This document shows positions 1-7,359 of a DNA stretch of 37,892 nt, in pieces (the stretch's first letter is position 1; every line of letters begins with the position of its first letter). The stretch covers positions 1 to 37,892 of the forward strand of contig SFMU01000018.1 in NCBI GenBank assembly GCA_004552965.1. The letters run 5' to 3'. The stretch is from Bacteroidales bacterium (GTDB lineage: Bacteria > Bacteroidota > Bacteroidia > Bacteroidales > UBA932). A model generated the notes under the pieces. The model saw only the letters and a program-made list of their open reading frames with translations. It was not told the DNA's origin and searched no databases. The translations under genes and the position numbers were made by a program.

Positions 1-862
1 CCAGTTCTTCTTCCAGGTATGGTTTTCTGCTTTCGACACCTCCTCCGTTCATATAGATGTCATTCTGGTAGAGTGCCCTCTGGAACGAATCAGCCGGACG
101 AGTTGTGACTGTGTTTCCCTGAAGAGTGTATGAGGTGTTAAATGAAATCGTAGGAGCTTGGTCAGCACCGGTTTTTGTGGTGACAAGTATGACTCCGTTT
201 CCTGCTCTTGCACCATAAATCGAACCGCTACCGTCCTTAAGTATCGAGATGCTTTCAATTTGACCGGGATCAATTCTTGTCAAGTCACCTTCTACTCCAT
301 CGATGATCACTAGCGGGCTTCCGAATCCTCTGATATTCAGAGAAGAGTTGTCTTGTCCCGGAAGACCTGAAACTTGTTTTGACACGAGTCCCGGCAATTG
401 GCCTGCCAGAGTGTGTGAGGTGTTTGTGACAGGAGCAGTTGTCAACTTTTCTGACTTAATCTGCGACACGCTTCCGGTTAGAGTCGCTACTCGTTGCGTT
501 CCATAACCTACGACCACCGTTTCTTCCAGAAAAAGTTTGTCTTCTGAAAGGATAATTCTCATCTCTTCTGTTGCAGGTAAAACCGTTGTCGAGTATCCCA
601 TACAGGTGATCTCCAATTTGGCGCCCAAACTAACGGTTAGGGTAAACTGTCCGTTGATGTCTGCCATGGCCCCATTATTGGCTCCTTGCTCAACAATGTA
701 TGCTCCCACGACAGGGTTATTGTCCACATCGACAACCACACCTTTGACAACGATGTCACGTTGAGGCGTTTCTGCCGCAGCGCTTTTGGATGCAATTGAC
801 AGTTGAGTGACTGTCAGCAACAAAAAGCAAATACTGGCTTTTAAGATTCTTTCCATACGCAT
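1..862 (-). CDS. SusC/RagA-type TonB-linked outer-membrane protein, N-terminal part (runs off the left edge)
   Basis: About 287 codons read open from the ATG at 862 (second in-frame ATG at 856) to the window edge. The N-terminus is a signal peptide (MRMERILKASICFLLLTVTQ, then a small-residue region). A CarboxypepD_reg-like domain follows (residues about 36-110), then the SusC hallmark EETVVVGYGTQ. The plug domain contains LNIRGFGSPLVIIDGVEGD and SIYGARAGNGVILVTTKTG. SusC proteins are TonB-dependent barrels that import oligosaccharides with a SusD lipoprotein; any susD would lie left of this window. The neighbouring LacI gene and glycosidase operon suggest an alpha-galactosylated mannoside as ligand, which is inference. 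The gene looks more AT-rich than the glycosidase genes. Only the N-terminal quarter or so is present. Confidence 0.95.
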   Translation of the reverse strand, partial: MRMERILKASICFLLLTVTQLSIASKSAAAETPQRDIVVKGVVVDVDNNPVVGAYIVEQGANNGAMADINGQFTLTVSLGAKLEITCMGYSTTVLPATEEMRIILSEDKLFLEETVVVGYGTQRVATLTGSVSQIKSEKLTTAPVTNTSHTLAGQLPGLVSKQVSGLPGQDNSSLNIRGFGSPLVIIDGVEGDLTRIDPGQIESISILKDGSGSIYGARAGNGVILVTTKTGADQAPTISFNTSYTLQGNTVTTRPADSFQRALYQNDIYMNGGGVESRKPYLEEEL

Positions 863-887
863 TTAGTGTTATTGTGTAGTATTCGGC

Positions 888-911
888 TCAATCGATTAAC
901 CAATCGACTTA
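888..911. promoter_or_regulatory. LacI-type operator-like sites, pair downstream of the susC promoter
   Basis: TCAATCGATTAA at 888-899 is one mismatch from the perfect palindrome TTAATCGATTAA. A weaker copy, CCAATCGACTTA, abuts it at 900-911. Central CG palindromes are typical of LacI-family operators. Both copies lie in the predicted susC leader. Confidence 0.6.
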
Positions 912-942
912 TAAACAAATCCTCCTATTATGAAGGATTGTT

Positions 943-980
943 CTACTTGCAAAAATATAAAAAATAATTAATCGAGTAAC
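943..980 (-). promoter_or_regulatory. Predicted susC promoter (-7 element TATTTTTG)
   Basis: On the minus strand, 957-950 reads TATTTTTG, an exact match to the Bacteroidales -7 consensus TAnnTTTG, placing the transcription start near 943. The -33 region near 977-980 is poor. It overlaps an operator-like site at 968-979, and further sites lie downstream at 888-911, which fits repression by a LacI-type protein. The early transcript can form a short hairpin (AATCCT 918-923 with AGGATT 934-939). Confidence 0.6.
968..979. promoter_or_regulatory. LacI-type operator-like site upstream of the susC -7 element
   Basis: TTAATCGAGTAA is one mismatch from TTAATCGATTAA. It sits just upstream of the susC -7 element, 80 bp from the 888-899 site (centre to centre), a geometry that would allow looping or promoter occlusion. 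Confidence 0.6.
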
Positions 981-1024
981 TTTTTTAGAAAAAACTTGGA
1001 AAAATAATTTGGTGACTCGTCTGC

Positions 1025-2014
1025 TCAAACCTCCAGCACCCTTCCTTCAAACACTTTCCGGATAGTGTAGGGAGTTCCTTTTATTCTGTTGATGAGGATG
1101 TTGACGGCTTCTTTGCCGATGCTCTCGATCGGTTGCTCGACGTATGAGAGCGGGAAATCCACCAGGGCGAGCGCATCGGTCTTGTCGAAGCTGGCTACAC
1201 TGATCTTTTCCCGGAAGTCTATTCCTTTGGCACGGAGGAATCTCATTCCGGTGAAGAATAGCTCATGGGACTGGAATATGATGGCGTCCGCGTTGCCGCT
1301 TCCTAGGAACAAGTCTTCAATGGCCGCCTCGATGTCCTCTGATTCAGAAGAATAGTCAATGTTCTTTACCAATTCGGGATGATATATTCTATGGTCCTCC
1401 AGCGCTTTGATGTAGCCCTCGAGACGGCCATTCAGGGCACTGGTCTTGTGCTTGACCATCGCAATCCTCCGCCTGCCCTTGGAATACAGCTTTTCCGTCA
1501 GTTCGCAGGATGCCTTGAAGTTGTCCAATATGACGTAACTGGCATCTATCCCGGGAATGAAACGGTCCACCTGCACAAAAGGGAGGTTCATCGAGACTAT
1601 TTCCTGAGCTATGTTCTGGCTGTTGTTCGTGGGCACCATGATGATACCGTCTATCTGCCGGTTGACAAGAAGCTGAATCCCGTTCAGCATCTCTGCCGGA
1701 TCCTCATTGGAGTTCGTGACAATGGTAGAGTAGCCTGATGCGTACGCTTGCTGCTGAATATGGTAGACAAGTTCACCGAAAAACTCGTTCGATATGTCGG
1801 CGACGATGACGCCCAAGGTCTTGGTCGAGCCGGTTCTGAGGCCTCTGGCCAATTCGTTGGGTGTGTAATTCAGTTCTTTGGCAACTTGAAATATTCTGTT
1901 GCTCAATGCCTCGCTGATGCGTTTGTCCTTGGCCTTGCCGCTGAGGACAAGTGAAACAGCGCATCTTGAGACCCCGACCTTGTCGGCAATATCTTGCATT
2001 GATGCTTTTTTCAT
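1025..2014 (-). CDS. LacI-family transcriptional regulator
   Basis: The 329-residue protein has the standard LacI layout. An N-terminal helix-turn-helix (residues 6-27, MQDIADKVGVSRCAVSLVLS) is followed by a hinge helix (LNYTPNELARGLRTG, about 48-62) and a periplasmic-binding-protein-like effector domain beginning TLGVIVADISNEFF. Members bind palindromic operators and respond to a sugar or sugar phosphate. The gene lies between susC and the divergent transporter/glycosidase operon, and operator-like sites flank it on both sides, so it probably controls both units. The effector is unknown; a mannose- or galactose-derived compound is a guess from the neighbours. Use of a LacI protein for a Sus-type locus is less common than SusR, hybrid two-component or ECF control. 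Confidence 0.95.
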   Translation of the reverse strand: MKKASMQDIADKVGVSRCAVSLVLSGKAKDKRISEALSNRIFQVAKELNYTPNELARGLRTGSTKTLGVIVADISNEFFGELVYHIQQQAYASGYSTIVTNSNEDPAEMLNGIQLLVNRQIDGIIMVPTNNSQNIAQEIVSMNLPFVQVDRFIPGIDASYVILDNFKASCELTEKLYSKGRRRIAMVKHKTSALNGRLEGYIKALEDHRIYHPELVKNIDYSSESEDIEAAIEDLFLGSGNADAIIFQSHELFFTGMRFLRAKGIDFREKISVASFDKTDALALVDFPLSYVEQPIESIGKEAVNILINRIKGTPYTIRKVFEGRVLEV

Positions 2015-2036
2015 CTGCTCTGCATTGATGTTCGTC

Positions 2037-2044
2037 CAAACATA
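2037..2044 (-). promoter_or_regulatory. Predicted lacI promoter -7 element
   Basis: The minus strand reads TATGTTTG, a full match to TAnnTTTG, about 23 bases upstream of the lacI start. It would give a leader of roughly 15 bases. No good -33 box is visible. Confidence 0.5.
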
Positions 2045-2080
2045 ATCATAAAAAAGAAATCCGCCTAATTTTTTGCTGAT

Positions 2081-2121
2081 TTTTGGCGTTTGGAAATAAA
2101 TGCCTATATTTAACCGATTAA
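2081..2121 (+). promoter_or_regulatory. Predicted promoter and operator of the transporter/glycosidase operon
   Basis: TTTTGG at 2081-2086, then 18 bases, then TATATTTA at 2105-2112 (one mismatch to TAnnTTTG). The best operator-like palindrome in the window, TTAACCGATTAA (2110-2121), overlaps the end of the -7 box and the expected start site. A bound repressor would block initiation. A small GGCC hairpin follows at about 2125-2136. Confidence 0.6.
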
Positions 2122-2154
2122 CTTGGCCGCCAGGCCTGCTTTATTCATTATTAT

Positions 2155-3318
2155 ATGCAAAAGTCAAATTCCAAACGTGCTGTTCTTCCCGTGATGTTCG
2201 GTTTCTTCATCATGGGTTTCGTGGACATCGTCGGCATTGCGACAAACTATGTCAAGGCCGACTTCGCCGGAATGGATGACAAGGTGGCAAGCCTGATCTC
2301 CCTGTCTTGTTTCCTTTGGTTCCTGATTCTTTCGATTCCGATAGGAATGCTGATGAACCGGATCGGTCGCAAGAAGACCGTGCTCCTCAGCTTCGCGGTG
2401 ACTGCAGTGGCGATGCTGATTCCGATTCTAAAGTACGATTTTGTCTGCATTCTGGTCGCTTTCGCCATGCTCGGTGTCGGCAACACTATACTCCAGGTTG
2501 CGCTCAATCCGCTGGTTTCAAGCGTGGTGTCCTCTGACAAACTGACCGGAACCCTCACATTGGGCCAGTTCACCAAGGCCGTCAGTTCCTTCCTGGGACC
2601 TATCCTGGCAGCAATGTTCGCCGGAAGCGCTTTCGGCTGGAAGGCCGTATTCCCGACATATTCAATCATCACCTTCCTGGCAATGGTCTGGCTGGCACTT
2701 TCCCCGATTCAGGAGCAGATGGTGGAAAGGTCCGAGATTTCTTTCGGCAGGACATTCTCTTTGCTGAAGGACAAGTACATAGTGCTGTTCTTTGTAGGCA
2801 TCCTTGTTCTTGTGGGAGTTGATGTCGGGATGGGTATCACGTTCCCGAAACTCTTGCAGGAAAGGTGCTCCCTTCCGTTGGAAAAGGCCGGCCTGGGGAA
2901 CAGCGTCTATTTCCTTGCAAGGACTGTGGGAGCCTTCCTGGGCGGTCTGATCCTAATGAAATACCCGGCTGGCAAGTTCTTCACGGCCAGCTCACTGGTA
3001 GCCCTTGCCGCTCTTGTCGGGCTGATTTTCTCGAAAAACCTCGTGACTGTACTGGTATTTGTCGCCCTGTTTGGCCTTGGGTATGCCAACCTTTTCTCCA
3101 TAATCTTCTCAATCTCAATGCTTAAGGTGCCTCAGAAGACTAACGAGGTCTCCGCCCTGCTGATTGTGGGAGTCTGCGGAGGCGCGATAATCCCTCCGGT
3201 GCTTGGTGTTGTAACGGACAGTTTCGGTACCCAGGGAGCAGCCCTTGTGGCCTTGACCCTTGCCTGGCTTTTCATGGTGGTACTTATCCCATTCATCAAT
3301 AAAGTCAAGACTTCCTGA
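2155..3318 (+). CDS. MFS sugar transporter (FucP-like family)
   Basis: This 387-residue protein is almost entirely hydrophobic with about 12 predicted membrane segments. The MFS signature loop between helices 2 and 3 is present (GMLMNRIGRKKTV). It most resembles the sugar:proton symporters that Bacteroidales place beside glycosidase genes. It is first in an operon with a beta-mannosidase-like enzyme, a ROK kinase and alpha-galactosidases, so it probably carries the released mono- or disaccharide across the inner membrane. Mannose, galactose or a mannoside are all possible; the sequence does not decide. Confidence 0.85.
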   Translation: MQKSNSKRAVLPVMFGFFIMGFVDIVGIATNYVKADFAGMDDKVASLISLSCFLWFLILSIPIGMLMNRIGRKKTVLLSFAVTAVAMLIPILKYDFVCILVAFAMLGVGNTILQVALNPLVSSVVSSDKLTGTLTLGQFTKAVSSFLGPILAAMFAGSAFGWKAVFPTYSIITFLAMVWLALSPIQEQMVERSEISFGRTFSLLKDKYIVLFFVGILVLVGVDVGMGITFPKLLQERCSLPLEKAGLGNSVYFLARTVGAFLGGLILMKYPAGKFFTASSLVALAALVGLIFSKNLVTVLVFVALFGLGYANLFSIIFSISMLKVPQKTNEVSALLIVGVCGGAIIPPVLGVVTDSFGTQGAALVALTLAWLFMVVLIPFINKVKTS

Positions 3319-3366
3319 AGCATAGTCAAAACTACCTGACTCTGAAATAACCAATAAAAGAACAAT

Positions 3367-5781
3367 ATGAAGAGAACAGCATTCTCACTTGTGTGTTCCG
3401 TCATCCTCTTCGGAATGTCCCTCCTCCCTGCAACGGCAGGAGGCATCTCTCTCAACGGGACATGGACCTTGGATTTCTGGGAGCAGAAGCGTACGCCTGT
3501 CGTTTCTCCTGAACAGATGCAAGGCATCGAATATGAAACCATACAGGCCAGTGTCCCGGGCAATGTCGAGCTCGATCTGCTTTCTGCGGGTCTTGTCGCC
3601 GATCCCGAGATCGGCAGCAATGTCTATCTCCTGCGCCCATTCGAAGGCTATCAGTGGCGTTACAGCCGCTCGTTTGTCTCTCCGGAATATTCCCGGGATG
3701 ATGAAGTCTTTCTCTGCTTCGGAGGAATAGACTGCTATGCTGAGATTTATCTGAACGGCTCGCACATAGGAAGTTCCGCCAACATGCTGATAGAGCATGA
3801 ATATGACGTCACGGATGCCTTGCTGCCTCCCGGCGGGGAGAACCGTCTCGAGGTCTACATCCGATCATCGGTCATGGAGGGGCGCAAGAATATTCCTCCT
3901 GTCATCAGTTTCAATTTTGCCCAGGTGGAGTCGGTATATTCAAGAAGGGCTCCGCACACCTACGGGTGGGACATAATGCCAAGGCTGGTGAGTGCAGGCT
4001 TGTGGAGAGATGTGACTCTTGATGTCCGGACTCCTGTCCACATTGTCGATGCGCATTGGTATACGGTCGCTGCGGATGCTGAACGCAAGACGGCTTCTTT
4101 GTATCTGGACTACACTGTCACTTTGCCGGTCAAGTATCAGGATGGCATGATGACCGCGGAATTCACGGTAAGCCGGGATGGCGTTGACAAGGTACGGAGT
4201 ACACAGACGATCACTTCCCACTCTGCCAGGGTCATTTTCAATCTGGAGGATGTGGATCTCTGGTGGCCGAGGGGCTATGGTGACCCGGCCCTGTACGATG
4301 CCAGGGTGAGAATTCTCGACGTGAATGGCAACGAGGTCGATTCGGACAGCAGGAAGATAGGACTCAGGACGGTCAGTCTGGACATGACAGGGACCAACTC
4401 CGAAGAGGCTCCGGGACGATTCTGTTTCATTGTCAATGGTGAGAAGATATATGTCCACGGCAGCAACTGGACTCCTATGGATGCCTTCCACAGCAGGGAT
4501 GCCGCCCATCTGGAGAAGGCTTTTGCGATCGCCAGGGATCTGAACTGCAACATGCTCAGATGCTGGGGCGGAAATGTCTATGAGGATCATGCCTTCTTCG
4601 ACTTGTGTGACGCCAACGGTATAATGGTGTGGCAGGATTTCGCGATGGGCTGCACCTTGTACCCTCAGGATCCGGATTTCCAGAAGGCAATCGCCCAGGA
4701 GGTACGTTCCGTTGCCGTCAAACTGCGGTCTCATCCTTCATTGGTACTTTGGGCCGGCAACAATGAGAATGACCAGACCCTGACACTCGGTACCCTCAGG
4801 CCTTTCCGGATGGATCCGAATGATGACATTGTGTCGCGAGTCACAATCCCATCCGTGCTTTATGAGGTTGACCCTACAAGACCTTACCTTCCGTCTTCAC
4901 CGTACTGGAGCGAGGAACTTGTTTCTACCTCTTACAGTACGGACAACATTCCGGAAGACCACCTTTGGGGTCCGAGAGGATATTACAAGGATCCGTTCTA
5001 TACCGAGGCCAAATGTATCTTCGTCAGCGAAATCGGCTACCACGGGATGCCGAACCGTGAGAGCCTTGAAAAGATGTTCCCTCCTGAGTCCGTTTATCCT
5101 TGGTCGGATGTCAAGTCAAGGACCTGGAATGAGGACTGGTTGACGAAGTCTGTCAGAATCTTCAAGGAGTGGGGTTACACTCCGGACAGGAACAATCTGA
5201 TGATCAATCAGGTACGGCTTCTTTTCGGCGAAGTCCCGACAGACCTTGACGACTTCATATTCGCTTCCCAGAGTGTCCAGGCAGAGGCAATGAAGTTCTT
5301 TATAGAGAAATTCAGAGGACATAAGTTCGAGCCGAACACAGGCATGCTCTGGTGGAACATAAGGGACGGATGGCCGCTGATTTCCGATGCGATTGTCGAC
5401 TGGTACAACAGTCCGAAGATGGCATATTGGTTCATCAGGAATGCCCAGACGGATGTGTGCGCGCTTATGAATGATGCTGTTGACGGATCTTATCCTCTGG
5501 TTGTTGTCAATGATACGAGGAAGGCGGCTGATGGAAATGTGACCGTCACGGATGTCAACAGCGGCGTGGTTGTGTTCAGGGGAGAGTATCATGTCCCCGC
5601 CAATGGAAAGACCGTTGTCGCTTCCATACCTGAGAGAGACGGGCAGGGCATATTCAAGATCTCATACACCGGAATGGACGGCAGTCCGCAGGAGAACCAC
5701 TATCTCTACGGGAAAGCTCCATATGACCTGAACGAGTATCGCAGACTGCTGAAAAAGACAAGAATGTTCAACGTTAAATAG
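3367..5781 (+). CDS. Secreted GH2 glycoside hydrolase, beta-mannosidase-like
   Basis: The 804-residue protein starts with a signal peptide (MKRTAFSLVCSVILFGMSLL, cleavage near ATAGG). It has the GH2 order: sugar-binding jelly roll (SLNGTWTLDF, about 28-220), Ig-like domain, then a TIM barrel from about residue 350. The acid/base glutamate is E467 in WAGNNEND and the nucleophile is E555 in FVSEIGYHGMP. Both contexts resemble beta-mannosidases rather than LacZ-type beta-galactosidases. The protein should act in the periplasm or at the surface, removing beta-mannose from oligosaccharides. It starts 48 bases after the transporter gene. An exo-beta-glucosaminidase or related GH2 specificity cannot be excluded. 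Confidence 0.88.
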   Translation: MKRTAFSLVCSVILFGMSLLPATAGGISLNGTWTLDFWEQKRTPVVSPEQMQGIEYETIQASVPGNVELDLLSAGLVADPEIGSNVYLLRPFEGYQWRYSRSFVSPEYSRDDEVFLCFGGIDCYAEIYLNGSHIGSSANMLIEHEYDVTDALLPPGGENRLEVYIRSSVMEGRKNIPPVISFNFAQVESVYSRRAPHTYGWDIMPRLVSAGLWRDVTLDVRTPVHIVDAHWYTVAADAERKTASLYLDYTVTLPVKYQDGMMTAEFTVSRDGVDKVRSTQTITSHSARVIFNLEDVDLWWPRGYGDPALYDARVRILDVNGNEVDSDSRKIGLRTVSLDMTGTNSEEAPGRFCFIVNGEKIYVHGSNWTPMDAFHSRDAAHLEKAFAIARDLNCNMLRCWGGNVYEDHAFFDLCDANGIMVWQDFAMGCTLYPQDPDFQKAIAQEVRSVAVKLRSHPSLVLWAGNNENDQTLTLGTLRPFRMDPNDDIVSRVTIPSVLYEVDPTRPYLPSSPYWSEELVSTSYSTDNIPEDHLWGPRGYYKDPFYTEAKCIFVSEIGYHGMPNRESLEKMFPPESVYPWSDVKSRTWNEDWLTKSVRIFKEWGYTPDRNNLMINQVRLLFGEVPTDLDDFIFASQSVQAEAMKFFIEKFRGHKFEPNTGMLWWNIRDGWPLISDAIVDWYNSPKMAYWFIRNAQTDVCALMNDAVDGSYPLVVVNDTRKAADGNVTVTDVNSGVVVFRGEYHVPANGKTVVASIPERDGQGIFKISYTGMDGSPQENHYLYGKAPYDLNEYRRLLKKTRMFNVK

Positions 5782-5795
5782 TAGCTTATCAAACA

Positions 5796-6767
5796 ATGAA
5801 TGGTAGATTATTGCTGGGTGTTGACATCGGTGGGACGAAATGCGCTGTCATCCTGGGTCTTTCACATGTCGGAGGCATCGAAATAAAGGATAAGGTGAGT
5901 TTCCCTACGACAGGGGTGGACAGCACGATTGCCGACATAGAAACTTCGATCGAGGATGTCTTGAAAAGGAATATGCTGAATTCCCGGGATGTCAGCGCGA
6001 TCGGCATAAGTTGCGGCGGTCCTCTTGACAGTACTGCCGGTATTGTCATGTCCCCTCCCAATCTGCCCGGCTGGGACAATATTCCGATTGTCCGCATCCT
6101 GTCTGAAAGGTTCGGCATACCTGCCGCGCTTCACAATGATGCAAATGCCAGCGCTTTGGCTGAATGGACTTTCGGAGCCGGCAAAGGGACGAAGAACATG
6201 GTGTTCCTGACATTCGGCACGGGTCTGGGCGCCGGTCTGATCATCGACGGGAAACTTTACACCGGGACCAACGACAATGCGGGAGAACTGGGACATATCC
6301 GTTTGAATCAATTCGGACCTGTAGGTTACGGAAAGAGTGGCTCCTTCGAGGGTTTCTGCAGCGGAAGCGGTATCAGACAGCTGGCTCAATCACTTGTGAA
6401 AGAGCGCTTCCAGATGGGTTTGAAAGTCCCTTGGTGTCCCGATGGATCTGTGGACAAGATTACTGCCAAATCGGTTGCGGAAGCAGCTATGGGAGGAGAT
6501 CCCCTGGCTCTCGAGATCTACCGTGTCTCGTCATGGCATCTGGGTTTCGGACTTTCGATAATCGTGGATGTCCTTAATCCTGAGCTGATTGTAATCGGCA
6601 GCATATATTCAAGGAATGAAAGCCTGATGAAGCCGATAATGGAAGAAGTGCTTGCGAAGGAGGCTCTTCCTCTGGCGAACAAGGTCTGCAGGGTCTTGCC
6701 GTCCGCTCTGGGTGAATCGATCGGTGATTATGCCGCCCTGTCGGTGGCTGCAAACATTAAAGTGTGA
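5796..6767 (+). CDS. ROK-family sugar kinase lacking the usual zinc cysteines
   Basis: The 323-residue protein has the ROK/hexokinase phosphate-binding motif DIGGTK (residues 10-15), the catalytic aspartate D115 in HNDANA, and the GELGH motif with H167. The canonical ROK zinc motif CxCGxxGCxE is changed: the three cysteine positions are V176, Y178 and S183, in GPVGYGKSGSFEG. There is no N-terminal helix-turn-helix, so it is a kinase and not a ROK repressor. It lies 15 bases after the beta-mannosidase gene and just before a GmhA-type isomerase, so phosphorylation of released mannose or glucose is likely. Substrate is inferred. Confidence 0.88.
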   Translation: MNGRLLLGVDIGGTKCAVILGLSHVGGIEIKDKVSFPTTGVDSTIADIETSIEDVLKRNMLNSRDVSAIGISCGGPLDSTAGIVMSPPNLPGWDNIPIVRILSERFGIPAALHNDANASALAEWTFGAGKGTKNMVFLTFGTGLGAGLIIDGKLYTGTNDNAGELGHIRLNQFGPVGYGKSGSFEGFCSGSGIRQLAQSLVKERFQMGLKVPWCPDGSVDKITAKSVAEAAMGGDPLALEIYRVSSWHLGFGLSIIVDVLNPELIVIGSIYSRNESLMKPIMEEVLAKEALPLANKVCRVLPSALGESIGDYAALSVAANIKV

Positions 6768-6773
6768 CGGATC

Positions 6774-7358
6774 ATGAATATGACGCAGACCATCATAAAG
6801 AGCAGCCTCGATGAGGCCTTGGACGAGTTGACCAGGTTTCTTGCGGATCCTCAGACGCTGCCGGCAATAGGGCAGGGAGTGGAAATCCTGGCAGAAGCGT
6901 TGCAATCGGGCCATAAGGTCATGAGTTGCGGCAACGGCGGATCTTTGTGTGATGCCACGCATTTCGCCGAGGAGCTTACAGGACGGTTCAGGAAAAGCCG
7001 CAGACCATTGCCGGCCATGTCTGTCAATGATCCGGCCTATTTCACCTGTGTCGGGAATGATTATTCATTCGATGTCATATTCCAGAGATGGGTTGAGGCT
7101 TTCGGCAGGCCGGGTGATGTCCTTGTCGCCATCAGCACGAGCGGAACGTCTTCCAATGTCCTCAAGGCTGTGGAGGCAGCGCGTGGGCTTGGCATGAGAG
7201 TGATAGCCTTGACTTCTGTCAGAGGGAAGCCTCTTGCCGATGCCGCCGATGTGGCCATCAAGGCCCCCGATGCTCCTCATTCCGACAGGATTCAGGAGAT
7301 ACACATCAAGGTGATCCACATAATGATAGAGGCTCTGGAAAAGAAAATGGGATTGTGA
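6774..7358 (+). CDS. gmhA: GmhA-type phosphosugar isomerase (SIS domain; sedoheptulose-7-phosphate isomerase family)
   Basis: The 194-residue protein matches GmhA closely. CGNGGSLCDATHFAEELTG (residues 52-70) carries the catalytic/metal residues H63 and E67. ISTSGTSSN is the SIS phosphate-binding loop, and the C-terminal DRIQEIHIKVIHIMIE supplies the remaining metal ligands. GmhA converts sedoheptulose 7-phosphate to D-glycero-D-manno-heptose 7-phosphate for ADP-heptose synthesis. Its place between a ROK kinase and an alpha-galactosidase is unusual: no other heptose gene is nearby. It may instead isomerise mannose 6-phosphate to fructose 6-phosphate, the same chemistry one carbon shorter; this is inference. 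The start at 6774 lies six bases after the kinase stop. Confidence 0.85.
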   Translation: MNMTQTIIKSSLDEALDELTRFLADPQTLPAIGQGVEILAEALQSGHKVMSCGNGGSLCDATHFAEELTGRFRKSRRPLPAMSVNDPAYFTCVGNDYSFDVIFQRWVEAFGRPGDVLVAISTSGTSSNVLKAVEAARGLGMRVIALTSVRGKPLADAADVAIKAPDAPHSDRIQEIHIKVIHIMIEALEKKMGL

Positions 7359-7359
7359 G

